Of a stretch of DNA of 64,000 bases, positions 1 through 13,699 are shown piece after piece. Position numbers and translations under genes: made by a program. Numbering within the stretch: the stretch's first letter is position 1; every line of letters begins with the position of its first letter. Below the pieces are notes generated by a model. It did no database searches, was not told where the DNA came from, and was given only the letters and a program-made list of their open reading frames with translations. Origin of the DNA: Zonotrichia leucophrys gambelii (Eukaryota > Chordata > Aves > Passeriformes > Passerellidae); the NCBI RefSeq assembly GCF_028769735.1, contig NC_088171.1, positions 130,403,533 through 130,467,532 of the forward strand. Reading direction: 5' to 3'.

Positions 1-351
1 GAGCACTCCCTTGAGGACATTGTGACCATAAGCAAACAAGTGGACTAAATTAATTTCCATGGGTTTTCCCCATCTCTGACAGATAATTCAGCGTTCCACA
101 TTAAGGTAAAATACGGTGGTCAAAATGCAGCTTCTTTCACACCCTACAGTTCATCAAGAAGCTTTGGGATCTATGCCAAGACATTCAAAATCTTGAATCA
201 AATGCAGAAGCTGAACCCCAGAGGTTTAAATAAGGACACTGAAACTTTTGAATATCTAGATGAGGACAACACTGTGACAGAGCAGGAATACTCAAATGTC
301 AGCTTCAAATGGGTAAAAATTGCACTGAAAGAAATCATCTTGGGTGTATGA
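1..351 (+). pseudogene. Coding-like fragment of unknown origin (weak)
   Basis: Frame 1 is open from the first base except for one stop (TAA, 46-48), then stays open for 100 codons to a TGA at 349-351. The translation has a protein-like composition, including EYLDEDNTVTEQEYSNVSF at about 247-303. I do not recognise a family. There is no clear start codon and the left edge is cut by the window. A weak splice-donor-like GGGTAAAA at about 311-318 would allow it to be an exon end. It could be a decayed retrocopy, an exon relic or chance. Confidence 0.2.
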
Positions 352-3300
352 GGCAAGAACTCCCACAGTTTTCTTTCCTCCTCCCCAGGCCAATAATAAA
401 AATCCCACAGAACAGAGAAGTTTCTTTTAGTTTGAATTTTAGATGTAAAAAAAATCTATGTCACTTTCACAGAGCACCTGATGAATTGGGTCTCAAATAA
501 CATGAAAATTCTTATATAACTCAGTAATCAGTGGACTCAATTGTTTATAATATGCCAACAGTAAATGCAGCAGGAATTTATAATCATATTTTTATGGGGA
601 GTAAGCCAAAACCCCTTCTGCAACTAAAACAAACTGCTTCACTTTTTCATTTTGGGCAGGTTTAAAATTCAAAGAGAAATGACAGCATGACAGATAAATT
701 TCTCTTGTGGCATTTTCCCCATAAGGGTGACGCAAAGAGAAGTCAGAAGATTAGCTTGTTATGCCCAGTGTATTTACAGTTACTGTACAGGTGGATGGTT
801 ACAATAAGCTGATGACAACTTCTTTACAGAAAAATGAAAAAGAAAAAACAAAACCAAAACAAAACAAAAAAAAAAGCCAAACAAAAAACCCCCAAAATCA
901 AAAAACACCAAAAAAAAAAAAAAACCAAAAGCAAAAAAAAGTCCCCAAAATTGCTTCACTAGGTGCATTTTATATTCTTCCTGTCAGTTCTCCACTTTTT
1001 TTGCCCTCTTCTCAAAATGTTTTTTCTTTTTTAGCATATCTCTCCAGCAGACTTTGTTTTTTTCTTATTTTCCTGCCTCTTTTAGACTCCCTCAACAATA
1101 GAAATTAAGTGGGGTTGATTGAACTGGTTCAAACACAATAGAAATACAGTTCCAAAGTCTTGAATTTAAGGACAGATTTCCCCTGACTGATGTCTACTAG
1201 TCCTGTTTTGAGACAGTATTTTTAAATTATTTCTCAGATGTTTCTTCTTCGAGTGAAGTGGTCCCATTTGCAGCAGGGAAAGACAAAATACCTTCTTCAT
1301 TCTCTTGCTGTTTCTCAGCTGCTTTTTCTCGTTGGCTTCCTCCTCCCTTCTCACGCACATACTCATCCCTAGCCTGAAACTTCCCTTAAAAGAGGCCCCA
1401 ATTAGGAATGTGCTTGAGCACCCCAAAAACCAACCCATGACCTGCTAAATGTCCCAGAACCAGCAGGGCAGTGTTCCTGCACTGGCTGGGATTGATGGCA
1501 TGGTAGCATTGTGAAAAACCTCTCATCTTCCAGGTTTAGAGAGAGGCTGTTCTGGTACTGGCAAGGAGGGGAAAGCAGCAGGAGCCCAGCCAGGCCCTTT
1601 GCCAGGGAGCAGGGCAGCAGCACAGGGCCATGCCTGGTGAGTGGGGTAGGGGAGTGCAGGGATTGATGGCAGGAAAGGATTTTTCTCGAGGTCCAGCAGC
1701 CTAGTGAAGGAAGAGTAAAGAAGTGAGCGGTAGACCTCGCACTTGCAGCCTACTGAGCATTTTTTGGAGTCCTCTGGTGTGGTCACCTGATGCCTTCCTG
1801 ATCTATGTGTGAGCCCTCAAATCTCACACTGCTGCCTGGTTTTGATTTTATTCATCGTGGGGTTTTTGTTTTGGTTAGTCCTTTCTCCTCTGGGGACATC
1901 TTGACACTTTGGTCAGCCTGTTAGTGCCCCAGCCAGTCCTGAGCCAAAACTAACAAAAGTTCCCCTCCTTTCCCATTAATTTCTGCTCACAAAAAGGGAG
2001 AAAGGGTTGACACCCCAGGGACAGAGGGTTGAAAACCATTCAGACCAAGGCACAGCTATAATTTCAGTCTGTGAATGTGGGTTGTAGAGGAAAATCAAGA
2101 TGCTGTTTCTCCCAAGCCCTGCAGATGGGCCAGTCTAGGGACTGGAGAATGTTCTCTTCACACGGAAACATTTCACAGATTCCTACAGACACTGATTCCT
2201 CTTCCACAGTCCAAATCCTGCTTTGGTTCAACACCTATGTTTATGCCACAGCTTTAAAGGCCAAGATCTTGACTCAAAGTTGTGCAAAATCTGCCAGCTT
2301 TTTTCCTTGAATTCAAGGCAAAGAAACTTTTTCTGCACTTGGGCAAAGGCACTTGTGTTCAGTGATGAGGCTGAGAGATTTGTGCTTGAAACATTCTTGG
2401 TAATACAACTTCAAGATGCTTGGCACAGCTGAACTCCTATGAAAGAATCTGATGCAAGAAAACAGATGAAAGCTGCAACGTGGTTGAAGGGAATTGCAGA
2501 GATTGGACTGAAGACAGAATTTGGCCTCTACCACTGAACATTCATGAGACCAAACATGATATGGAAACTGTTTCAGTAAAATGCACTCCACAGAATCAAC
2601 ATGCCAGGGAGCCTGAACAGCTTCATTTATCACTGTTCCACTGCTGGTGCTTGTCTTTACACAGGGTTTTAACTTTTTTCCATTAAATCCTGTGTTTGAC
2701 TCTGAGTCTCTATTTAATTCTAAGGATGCAGAAGGAAGATGTTTATAACCAAATCTGTGTATAATTCTTTTTTCAAAAAGAGAGCTGCATGTTTAAAACC
2801 CTCCTGACCAGGAACATATGAATTTGAGTGTTGTTCTGAAGCCATTGAGAGTTATCACAAAATTGGTTGCTACAGATAGGTGTGGTGAAGATGAATACTA
2901 AATGTCAAAAATACTGTAGTATAGAAGAATGTCTGAGGCAGTACCCTAGCTTTACAAATATGGAGACAACTGTAGAAAACTTCAGACCCTTTCCTATCAC
3001 AGAACAGTTAGTCGAGGATGTAGCTGCTTTTTCACTCTCTATCTCCATGTCATTAATTTACCCTTTGTGTGTTCCTTTAAAGTAGCCCAAATGCTTCTGG
3101 TGAGAAGTGTTTTCCACATTATTTTTCCCATACACTTGTTGAAGGTTGTTCAAAAAAAGATTTCACACATATACATTTATTTTCATATGGAAATCTTCAA
3201 CTCATGAAGACTTTGCTTTCAACTTTGCTTTCATATTCAGTGTTCATTCTTGTTACACATTTTAAAAGTGATGATAATGATTTGCACCACTAAACAAAGA

Positions 3301-6300
3301 GCACGTTAGCATTGCAAGCATTTTCCATCCAGCTAAGCTTTCTTTGGAATGTAGCTGTCAATTTTTCTCCTTTTCAAACCCTGAAGGAAGCATCCACATT
3401 TATTCAAATAAAAGATCCAAAATCTTGGACTCCTTAGAGCAAAATAAGCCAGAAGGTGGAGTTGCAACTGTAATTATGATCCCTTCAGTGCCTGAGGACA
3501 AGGTCTTTAGCTAACTAGATGCATTCCACTGCTACCAATGCAGTCTGTTCATGTTTAAAAATGTTTATTTTGCCCTATCTAGTCATAGGTCTCAGTGTTA
3601 TTGACAGATATAAGCAATGTGTGTATCCAATAAACATATGAAAAGAATCATTGAAAACAGTCCTTTCACATTGGTCCAACATCAGGTTCAAAGGATCTGT
3701 TTCATAAACTACTAGCTGTTCTCTTATTTGATGTAAATGGCATTAATTTAATGCTTATCCCACCCTAGCAATAGTTTTTACGTTGTTTTAGAATTGTACA
3801 TGTACTTAAAATAGAATTAATCAGATCAATTTTACATATGAAAATTCACAAAATACAGAGATCAAGGAATTGCTGAGATCAGAGAGAAAGGGATCCTTTG
3901 TGCAATCCAGGTTATAAGCAGATTGTCCTGAGAAGAAAGGAGGGAAATACTACAAAGCTACAGTGCCATGAGAACATTTTCTTCTATCAGCTTTCCACTT
4001 TCTGTGCAGTGGGGTCTGGAGAGAGTCTGCTTTTAGCTTCACTTGCACTTACAACCAATCTAATGTTCTTTGCTACAAGTAAATATTACAAAAGATGGAA
4101 AAAAGCTTTAAGACTGCACACTGAGAAATACAGCACAGTGTAACTCTGCCTGCCCATCATCTCCACCTTTTTAGTTTGAAATTACTGGGGATTTTTTTCA
4201 TGGAATGAAAAATCTTTGACATTATCCATTGCACCCTCCTATCAAAGTGTGGTCAGCAGAGCTCAAGAGTGACTGGCTTAATGCCATAAAAATTAGCCCT
4301 TGTTTGAAATGTGCCAACATTGTCTTGTTGTAGGCATTCAAAAATGTCAAAATTTTTCACTGTCATTTACCTATTTCCCTTTGACAAAATTCATGCCACA
4401 GATCTGAGATAAGCTGTTTGGGTGTAAAACTAGTGTGGAACTGAGCCTACAATAAAAGAACTGAAAATCATGAATTATTTAGATAATGATGAAACAATTT
4501 TATAATTCTGTTATACTACATGTTACTCAGCTCCTCCAAAGGCTTGGAGGTTCTGCATGTGTGCATGCAATGCAGGAGGGTGCATGTGCACATGTGGGTT
4601 GTATCTATATGGCCTGCTCATGGCAGTGGAGTTTTTTAATTTACAGTCACATACCTCCAAAGAGCTACAGCACATGTATTCCTCATGTTAAATGAAAAGA
4701 GCATTCCAGCCCCTGCAGGAGGAGAAGGCTGGAAACAGCAGAAGATGTGACTTGGATGGTGACAGAGCTCGGGCAGAGGAAGGCTGGGCTTGACCAGGAA
4801 CCCCCATGGCATGTGGGGGTTAGGAAGCCAGCTGGTTGGATGTGGGGAGGAGGGGGCTTGGGTGTGCATGTGCATGTGCATATCTCACCTGAGTGCCTGC
4901 AGCAGCAGCCAGGGCAGCAGAGCCCTGCCAGGGGCCCAGGCCAGAGCAGCACAGCTCTATGGAATACACACTGCACTACAGACCCAGGCTTGGAAACTCT
5001 GAGTAAGAAAAATGCCTGTTGTTTGTTTCTGCTGCATTCAGAGAAACAGGATTCTGAGTACATGCTTTGTAAATAAACCAAAGACATTCCTGACTCCTAT
5101 CATCAATTTCTCCTCCTAATGGAAAAAATCCAGCAAGTTTCCACTCTGTGAATAGGGGCAATATTATAAGCATGAACACGAGGCCAAGTCAAGTGTTGTG
5201 CTCACTTATACTGGTACAGCCCAGCTCACATCAGTGCAGGGAAAATGCTTCCTCTACAGAAGACTCAGAGAGGTACTTTGAATTCCTTGAACTGTTTGAA
5301 TTTCCAAACTCAAAAAGCTGTATGTGGAGGGATCAACCATGCTCATTCCTTTGGCTGGAAACAGAGTTGTGCTTCCTTCAAAAAGAGTAGAATTTGATTT
5401 CTTCTTGATTTTCTTGATTTGAAAAGTTTTAATTTATGGACCAGCATTTTTCTAGTCCTGAATGTATGGAGTTAGTTTGCTCAAATCCCTACTTCTTCAG
5501 CCTTCCCAAATGAAAAGCAGTTCTCACACTGCCATACCAGGTTGCCTCATGAGGAGGTGTATGACCTGACTTTTCAATGCTATGAAGTCTTTTGGGTAAC
5601 ATGTAGTGGGCACTCAGTTTCTGATGGTCAAAAGTAGTTTTCCATAAGTGCAGGTCTTTGGAAAATACAATTCTATATCTTTATATTAAATATATACTGT
5701 GGTATCTATTTTTGTAATAAATACTATAACTGGAGGGAGAGACAAAACAGTTCTCCTATATGGCAAGCTTGAGTCATGCATGGTTCATGAACAGTATGAT
5801 TTTAAAAAAAGACCTTGGAATAAGTGTAACTGCCGCATACATCCTTTAGGATTGCAGGGTTTTTTGGACAATGCATCCTCCATATCAATGCCATATTACA
5901 GTTAAGCACTAGCAGAAGCCTTAACATTTTCCACAATCTATTAAGAAGTCACCTTTGAAAAATCACCTTTATTGCAATAAAAACTTTGCATTTAAAGTCT
6001 TCTAGCTTTTCCTCCAGGGATACTGCAAGTAAAAAATTGCAAAATGGGGTTGAGTGCAGCCATTTACAATTATATAAGGGGTTAAACTGTGCAACAGCAG
6101 GCAGGGTTGTACCAAAGGTGTTCATGCAAGAACCCCAGCCACCCAGATCACATCTTACAGGAAGGCAGGGGGGAGAACATAGAGGAGATATTTGGTGCTT
6201 GATCAAACAGATTGTCCACAAAGACATTCACTAAACCTTTCACTTGCACAAGAGAAGTCCCACTGCAACAGTAGGGGGTACTGGCTGCTCCACCAGCCCA

Positions 6301-8543
6301 GGTGAAATAGTTAAGTTAGTGATAACTAGACTGTGAACTGGAAGATAGTCTTGTCAGTCTTATCACTTTCATTTTCAGGAACCTACCTCTAAACCCGATT
6401 TCTTTTTTGGAATATCTTGCAGAAATAGGGCAGCAACCAAGAAAGCACACAGTAGCCCAAGTGATATTAAAGAATGGCCAGAGGGAAATTTCTTGGTTGC
6501 TGCCTCTACAAAACCACAGAAGTTAAAAAGACACAAAAGATGTCACCATGTCTTAGGGAGGAAAAGAAATAGCATCTCTAAGAAAGACAAATTCTTACTA
6601 GGCATTTGATGTCTGTAGTTATAAAGGAGGAAGGAACAACAGCCCCAAATTTAAAAAATCATGGTTCTAAAGGAAGTTGACTTTAAGGTCCAGATAAACA
6701 ATCAGAATAAAGGAGTGACTGTCCTTCTGGTGTCATGACTTCTGCGTTCCTGAATGTGTGTGGTGGCCCAGACTGAAGAAATGGGAAAGGATGGGCTTTT
6801 TTAAAAAAGTAGACAAAGTGAAAGCAGGAGGAAGTGACAGGAGATGCATGGCAGGTCTATGACTCGCTAGCACAACGAGTTCTACATATATGTTTCTAGT
6901 AGGAGGTTGTCCAGAGATGAAGTGTAGAGAAACCAGGGAAGGAAATCAAAGCCAAAGCCTGGAAGAACCCTTCAAAAATCAGTAGGGAAACATAAGAAGG
7001 AGTTTCCAGAGGACTTGTTAAAAAAGTGATTACAGAATTGAGTAACCTAACAGGATGACAGGATTACAGTGAGGTGCTCCAATTGCTGAGGTGAGAGAAA
7101 AAGCATGGAGTTGAGAAGAACAGTCCAGAAGGAGTAGGATTTAAGCAAAGAAGATGTGGATTTACAAGGTCTGAAAATACTTCAGAGATACAGACCCCAC
7201 TTACCCACAGGGTGTTTGTGCAATTGATGCAGTGCATGTCCAGCTACACCCCTGCCTCAACACCTCCCAGCCAGCCAAGGATTTGTCCACTCAGCTGGAC
7301 TGATAACCACCTCCCAGCGATGGAAATCCCACTGCCTGCTGGGTGCCCTCTTCCTCCCACCCAGCTGCTCCTGGTCCCACTCGCTCCCGTGCACAGGCCC
7401 CGGTGCTTACCCAGCCCTGTATTAAGCCCGAGTAGAACTAACCCAACAAAGCAAATAGTTTTCCACCAGCTTAGTGTACTATTAAGCAATACTTTAAATA
7501 GCAAAGAAAATACATGGGATGACATATGGAGACACTTTCCCACAGAGGCATTAAAGGGAGTTTAGCACAGTGCTTAGTTTCAAGACGTATGAGTATCTTT
7601 GAAGTCTGTAGCCCCACCTTTACTACTGCTTGCAGTCTCAGAATACCAGATGGAGAGCAGGATGGATACACAGAGCCCAGTGTTTACTCTGAGCAACAAA
7701 ATAAAAAGGCTACAATGCTTAAAAGGTCAGAGATGCACAGAAGCACATTATTTCTGCATATACTAAAAGCTATGCAAATTGAAATAACAAGTTCTCATCA
7801 CACTGTTAAGCCCCTTATGTGTTTAACCAAAATTGCAAATGCACCAACCAGGTATATTTGGTCACAGCCATAACATGAGAGATCATAACTGTGGGAATAA
7901 AAGCTGTATCACAAAAGACAGCAGCACAAGGCAACATCCAGTTGTGATAGGGCTGCCTGGCAGTCCCTGCAACATCCAAATACTGTTGGATCAACGTTGG
8001 GCTTTGGACTGCATGCTGCTGGAAAAATAAACATTTCTTAAATCTTAGGAAATACTTCATCCTAGCAGTAAAAATGCTTTTTGGTCATACATGCATAGAT
8101 TTAGATTGGGGGTATAGAGTTATTTATTCTAACTATGAAATTGTCATTGGATTTTATGGGAGTATAATAGAATGTTAACAGTGCAAACTACTAATAATAT
8201 TAACATATATTTTAAGTATTCCCCACAGAAGGATGAAATTAATTTAATGATGAAAGTATAGGCATGGAGGCAGCTACACACTGCAACAATACATTTGTAT
8301 ACAGACAACAGCCAAGACATACAAGGACTCCATTTTTATTTCTTCCTCCATTTGTGGAGGAAGGAATAAAAGCCCAGTGTTTCACTCTCTTGACTCTGTG
8401 TTTGCTCACAGAGCAATCACTGGTTTTAGCCATATCCAACTCACTGTTCAGCGTCACCTCAGTGCTTACTGTCAGCATTTGCATTTTCAAGACTTTGTAA
8501 TGCTGCCTGTTTATTATGAGCATGGTAGGGTACACACTTGAGC
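352..8543. other. Gene-free intergenic DNA
   Basis: I see no supported gene here. Open frames are short, lack recognisable domains and have no splice context. The DNA is moderately AT-rich with scattered TAAT and AATAAA words. If synteny with other vertebrates holds, this lies between OSR2 and VPS13B, which would be off the left edge. Confidence 0.6.
829..938. repeat. A-rich low-complexity tract
   Basis: About 110 bases made almost entirely of A with isolated C and G, in the pattern of a decayed poly-A or (CAAA)n repeat. It could mark the tail of an old retroposed element, but no element body is recognisable beside it. Confidence 0.8.
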
Positions 8544-9254
8544 TCAAAAGGAACTATTTATTTCGACAATTAGGTGACACTTGTCACTCAGCTTTCTGGA
8601 CAGATTTTGGGAAGGGCAGGCAGCCAGGGTACACACATTGAGGCCAGCTCTGTCACACCTGTGCCTGGGTAGGGAGGGCATGGCCATAATGTGATGCTGA
8701 CCCAGTTTGTTCAGGTTCACAGCATTTTTGTGTAAGAAGGAGACACGTGGAAGCTCTGATCTCCCCAGATTGCACAGCCCATGCACCTGTGGTGTGGGGG
8801 TGGCCCAGCCTTCCCTGGTGCAGACAATGTGGAGTGTACAGGCAATAGAGAGAAAGGCCCACACAATTTGTGGAGAAACCACAGCCAGGGTGCATCTGAG
8901 CCATTGTTGACAGCAGAGCCAAGGAGGAAAGCAGGGAGCAGAGCTCTCTTTCAGGAGAAAACTCCCTGGCAGTGCTGGCCAGTGATTCCAGGGAAAGTTG
9001 TTGCACACTGCTACACAGGGTTCAGGAAAGCTATTTATTCTTTGTAAATAAGCAGGATTGCACCAGAGAATTACCATCAATCTCACATCCACAGGAAACA
9101 CCCAAAAAGGCCTTAGATGCTGTCTCTTATCTAAGACTACAACAGTGGAGTTGCTCCAGTTTCTAACATCCTGAAACACAGAGCTGGACACTGTCCCACC
9201 CTGCTGGCACAAGGAAGGGGCTGTCCTGTCGACAGTAGCCTGGCTTGGCTCCAA
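8544..9254 (-). other. Unexplained 236-codon open frame, no known domain
   Basis: This minus-strand frame runs 236 codons from an ATG without a stop, which is long for intergenic DNA of roughly half GC. The product is rich in Trp, Cys, Leu and Pro and shows no recognisable motif, signal peptide or zinc finger. Nothing around it looks like a promoter or polyadenylation context. It is most likely a chance frame or a remnant of an old mobile element. I do not claim it is translated. Confidence 0.15.
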
Positions 9255-11415
9255 GACCCCACATGTGGGGTTAAATCCCCAGGGAAGTATTGTGGATCTG
9301 ATGGCTCAAGGCAGGAACTTCAGGGTAGGTCTGGTTGAATTACTCACCCCTTGCACAAAAGTTGCATTATCTGCCTTGGATAGCTGTAATATTGTTGATA
9401 TTTGAACACAATCAGAGGTGACAGGTAGGATAAATCTCTTTGGAACAGCTTTACCTGAGAGAGAGAGGCCAGGCCCATCCTGCAGATGCCTCACACAAGC
9501 AGTCCTGGACTACTTCTCTGGGGCTCAGGTTTTGTCTTTGATTAGGGTGAGCAGGATCTCACCAACAATAACCTTGCCTTCCTGTGAAGCAAGACAAGGT
9601 AATGAAATTCACAGCTCTCCTGGCCTGGCCAAAAACATGAGGTACTTCAATGCAAAGTGGTACTTCAAGGCAGCTTAGGGCAGGAAAGGCAGAAGTCCCA
9701 TCTAGGATCCAAACCTCAGATGGAAAATGCATGGACAAAATACAATCACTTATGCTGATCCACTCTCATTGGCATGCCAAACTCTTTGGAAAAATTATGT
9801 GGGATCTTTGTCATGAATGACAACGGCTGATTTCACATCTTATCCCAAAAGACTCCACTAAAGATCCTGAGGAATTTCTTAAGTAACCACATATGTTGAA
9901 CTGTTACTTATCTTAATGAAAAAAAGACAGTCACTTAACAGAAAGATATCCAGAGATGAGTTCACGCTATGGATTATACAATATGTATATACACCCCCAC
10001 CTCAAAAAGAAAAAAAAAAAAAAATCTAATTTACACTAGCACAAAAATTTCCATCTGAAAATGCTAAGTGTAATTGTTTCCCATCATTTGAAGGAAGTCC
10101 TGGCTCCACTGAAGTCATGGCAAAGCTCCCATTGACTTAAAATGAATCAGGATTTAAACCTTTGCCTTTAAGAGCATGCCGAATTATTTTCAAATTTTCT
10201 TTTAAAAATTTTGAAAGAAAAATCTGCTTGTATTTAAAAGTTTTGATGCCAAGTTTTTTCCCAGAGTGAATTACTTCAGCCTTGATATAAATATATCAAA
10301 GTAGGTTTAAAATATGTAAAGATGAACACACCCTTACAGAATAGCCCTGGTCTCTTCAGCTCAGGTTCATGCAATAGAACAATAAAGTGAATAAAAGAGA
10401 AAAGATAAAATAACTGAACAAATCATATCCAACCTTATGGATATAATCTGGAATTTAGAAGTATTCAACCATGCTGCTGTCATAAGTATTTCATAGGAAA
10501 AACATTTATTTCCCCGGCTTCAATTTTATTTAGGTTCCCAATTCAAGAAATAGAATTAATCTATTACCTCATGTAAAATTAATTAATTATAAATACTTAA
10601 TCTGAGTAAAAAAGGCACCTTTTCCATTTAATCTACTTTCTTGCATAATACAAGCAAGCTGACAGATTAAAGGTGGACTGTCCCTGTATCCAGTTTTTGG
10701 CAATTTTAAGACCATTGCTTTAAAGAGAAAGTATAAAGCCAGGACGAACGTAGAAGTATCAGGTCAACATCTCCTAAAATGCAATAGATGAAGAAAGATC
10801 ACTTAAAGATTTTATTCCTTCCACAAATTCAATTGATATTTTCTAAATCTGTTCTGTATTTGACAATATTTTCCTGTGGAGATCAATGAACTAACACTGC
10901 AGTTTGATGTTAGCGTGGATCATGTTGAAAATTCTACTTTAATAAAATATTTGCATCCTTTCAATTGCAATCTTGATTCATTTGCAGTAGCGCTAATCAA
11001 GAAAAATTTTTTCTGTACTTTCACATTCAAATAGAGAAACAGCGATTGTCTTTTCACTCCATCTGAAAGTTAACCAAGCTCCTAAACTCAAAATAATATC
11101 CAAACAAGTTATGCAGTTTTCCCCGATGAATTTGCACAGCTCACTGATCATTGCAATAATAGTAGGACATGATGGCAATACAATTTTGCTGTATTAGTTA
11201 CAGGGATACCAAAGGGGAAAAAAAGTAAGACTCAGTACTGCAGAATGCTGTAGAAACGATTTCTCTACTTTCTGATTATGATTAAATCTTGGTGTGCTTT
11301 GAAATCCCTAATGTGTAATGCAAACCAGGATTTGGGGTGTTAGGAATGCATCCCCACCCTTCTTCCAAAACGTTCTGTAAATTATCATCTGCAGACCCCA
11401 AATCCTTGAGTGGAG

Positions 11416-11487
11416 TGGGAAAGGAAGGAGAGGAAGGCAGGGAGTGGAAGAGGGAGAGGAGGGGGAGAGAGAGAGGAGAGAGATTAG
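11416..11487 (+). repeat. Polypurine (GA-rich) tract
   Basis: About 70 nearly pure purines on the plus strand, ending in (GA)n-like GGGAGAGAGAGAGGAGAGAG. Such tracts are length-variable and can form triplex DNA. Confidence 0.8.
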
Positions 11488-13683
11488 AAGCACTTTTCAC
11501 CTCTTGGTCCCGTCAGTGTGCTCAACGCCGAGAACCGTGCTTCAAATCCGGTGTTATCGTTAGGCCTGAGTCAAAGGAAGTGAAATAGTCTACTGAGAAA
11601 ACAGTGGAAAAAGTAAAGGTCCTGAAGAAGTAAGTGCTGCATGTTGAAACGTATGCATGTCACACCCCATTTGTCTTTCATATTGGAGAATAAAGCAGCC
11701 TGTCCCGCAGCAGTTATTATACACCATATTCTTTATTTTAAAAATGCAAGAAATTTGGCACAAAGAACAAAAAAAAATCAACTGATGAAAAGCATTTATG
11801 TCATGGTTTAAATTAAGACCTTTGTAATGCAAGAATTACATCAGCAGTGGGCTTAGCTTAATGAAAATAAGACAGTGTTTTTAAAGACCATGAACGAACA
11901 AATCCCCTCTGCTTTCTAAAAGAGACAAAATGCAGATATAGACAAATAGATAATTTAAGCTGAAATCAGAGCAAATCACACTTTGATACCTTTAAGAATT
12001 ACTGAAGTTTCTATTCCACTGACAATTCTGGGTCAACAAAGTCAAGCGAGAAGTTATTTTATATTCACGTGTGGATTTGAAATATTGTCAGGGGATATTA
12101 GGTATTACAAAGTCTCTTCGATATTGTCATTGCATGAACTTTGCTTAAAATTAATTGAAATTTCAGATTCTTTTATCTTTTGATGTGTTTTGGTTTTGGG
12201 GTCCATTTTACAAGAATGAAAAGGGTGAATGTTCTACATTATCAACTATTTAAAATGTTTATTAGCATATTATTTGATATAATGATAGTTAAATGTTTAA
12301 TAAAAAATCATTTTAAATTAGAAGAAATGAATTAATATGAGCCATTTGGGACTAGAAATGATGTAATATTGATTTGATTAATGTGAAAATCTACGGGTGG
12401 AGGTAACAAAAAGGAAGTGAAGTCTCTGCTCTTTGATGTCTATTGTTTGATATAAATTTTGTCCTCTATTCTTTGTGCACATTTTAATCTTTATCGGTCT
12501 GCTGAATAGCTAATACAAATATAAGCAGCATTTTTTCTGAAGCAAAAGGAACATTATAAAGCAAGATAAAATAGTGGTTTCTAATAGAGATAAGTATAGA
12601 GTTAAAAATCTAGACAGAAAACTTTCTACTGTCATATGGTGAGTATAATTATATATTATTTTTGTATTTCTATACTGCATTGATGTGACAGGAAGCTGCA
12701 AAGCAATTGGATCAGGTCCATGTTTTGCTGTTCTTGATGACAAATGCAACTGGTTCAGCCACAAAACATCATATATGTTTTGGGTGTGTGTGTCTCCAAA
12801 TATACATATGTGTTATCTACCTTCTACAAAAATACCATAGACAACTGAAAAAAGATAATTTAATTACCTCCTTCTTCAGGGGGTGGGAGGAGGGCAATGT
12901 TTCAATACTCTGTTACTTTTTGTGTATGAACTAAATATGAACTAACCATCCACATGTTGCAAAATGAAGTTATATTAAATATTTGGGGATAAAAAGAAAT
13001 GAGATGGGCATGCACAGCACAGAATGGACACCAACATTTATATTTTATAAGCATATTTTTTTCATGTATTGTTTCTGAACAATTTCTGATACAAGCCACT
13101 GGCAGTATCAAGATGATGATGAATGTTAACACATTGCTAGTCAATCTGGTTTAAAGATTTTCTGAATTAGTTATGAAGAATAAATTATTTCTTATCTGGG
13201 CAAAACTAGCTATCCAAATCTTGAAAGCTCCTTCAACCTAACAACATTTCTTTATGTGTCTCTTGGGGTTTCCAGGAAGACAGTCCCCTCCGTGATAAAA
13301 CAAACTTTGTTCTCTGTGCACCCTCAGTAATGGAACAATGAGCAGCAGAGGGTTTCTTTAAAAAAAAAAGTTATGGCTGTATTTTAGAAAATAATTGTCA
13401 TCTTTCACTTCCAGGGAACTTCTGATATCTGTTTAATTTTGAAAAAGTGCAGTTAACAATTCACTTTCATTTTCCCCTTCCTTTTGTTGTGGGAATGAAA
13501 GGGTGAAGGGAAGGGGTGAGGAAAGACAGGGCTTGAATCTGCAGCCAGAGCAGGTCAGCAGCCAGGGCTGGTGTCAGTGAGCTTGGAAGCAGCAGCTGCA
13601 GGACTGGAGCTGATGGTAAAGGTGATCTGGCATGCAAGAAGGAAGAGATAAGAGCGTTGAATTTGCTGCTCCTTTTATTTGTG

Positions 13684-13699
13684 CACACACACACACACA
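13684..13699. repeat. (CA)8 microsatellite
   Basis: A pure run of eight CA dinucleotides. Confidence 0.9.
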
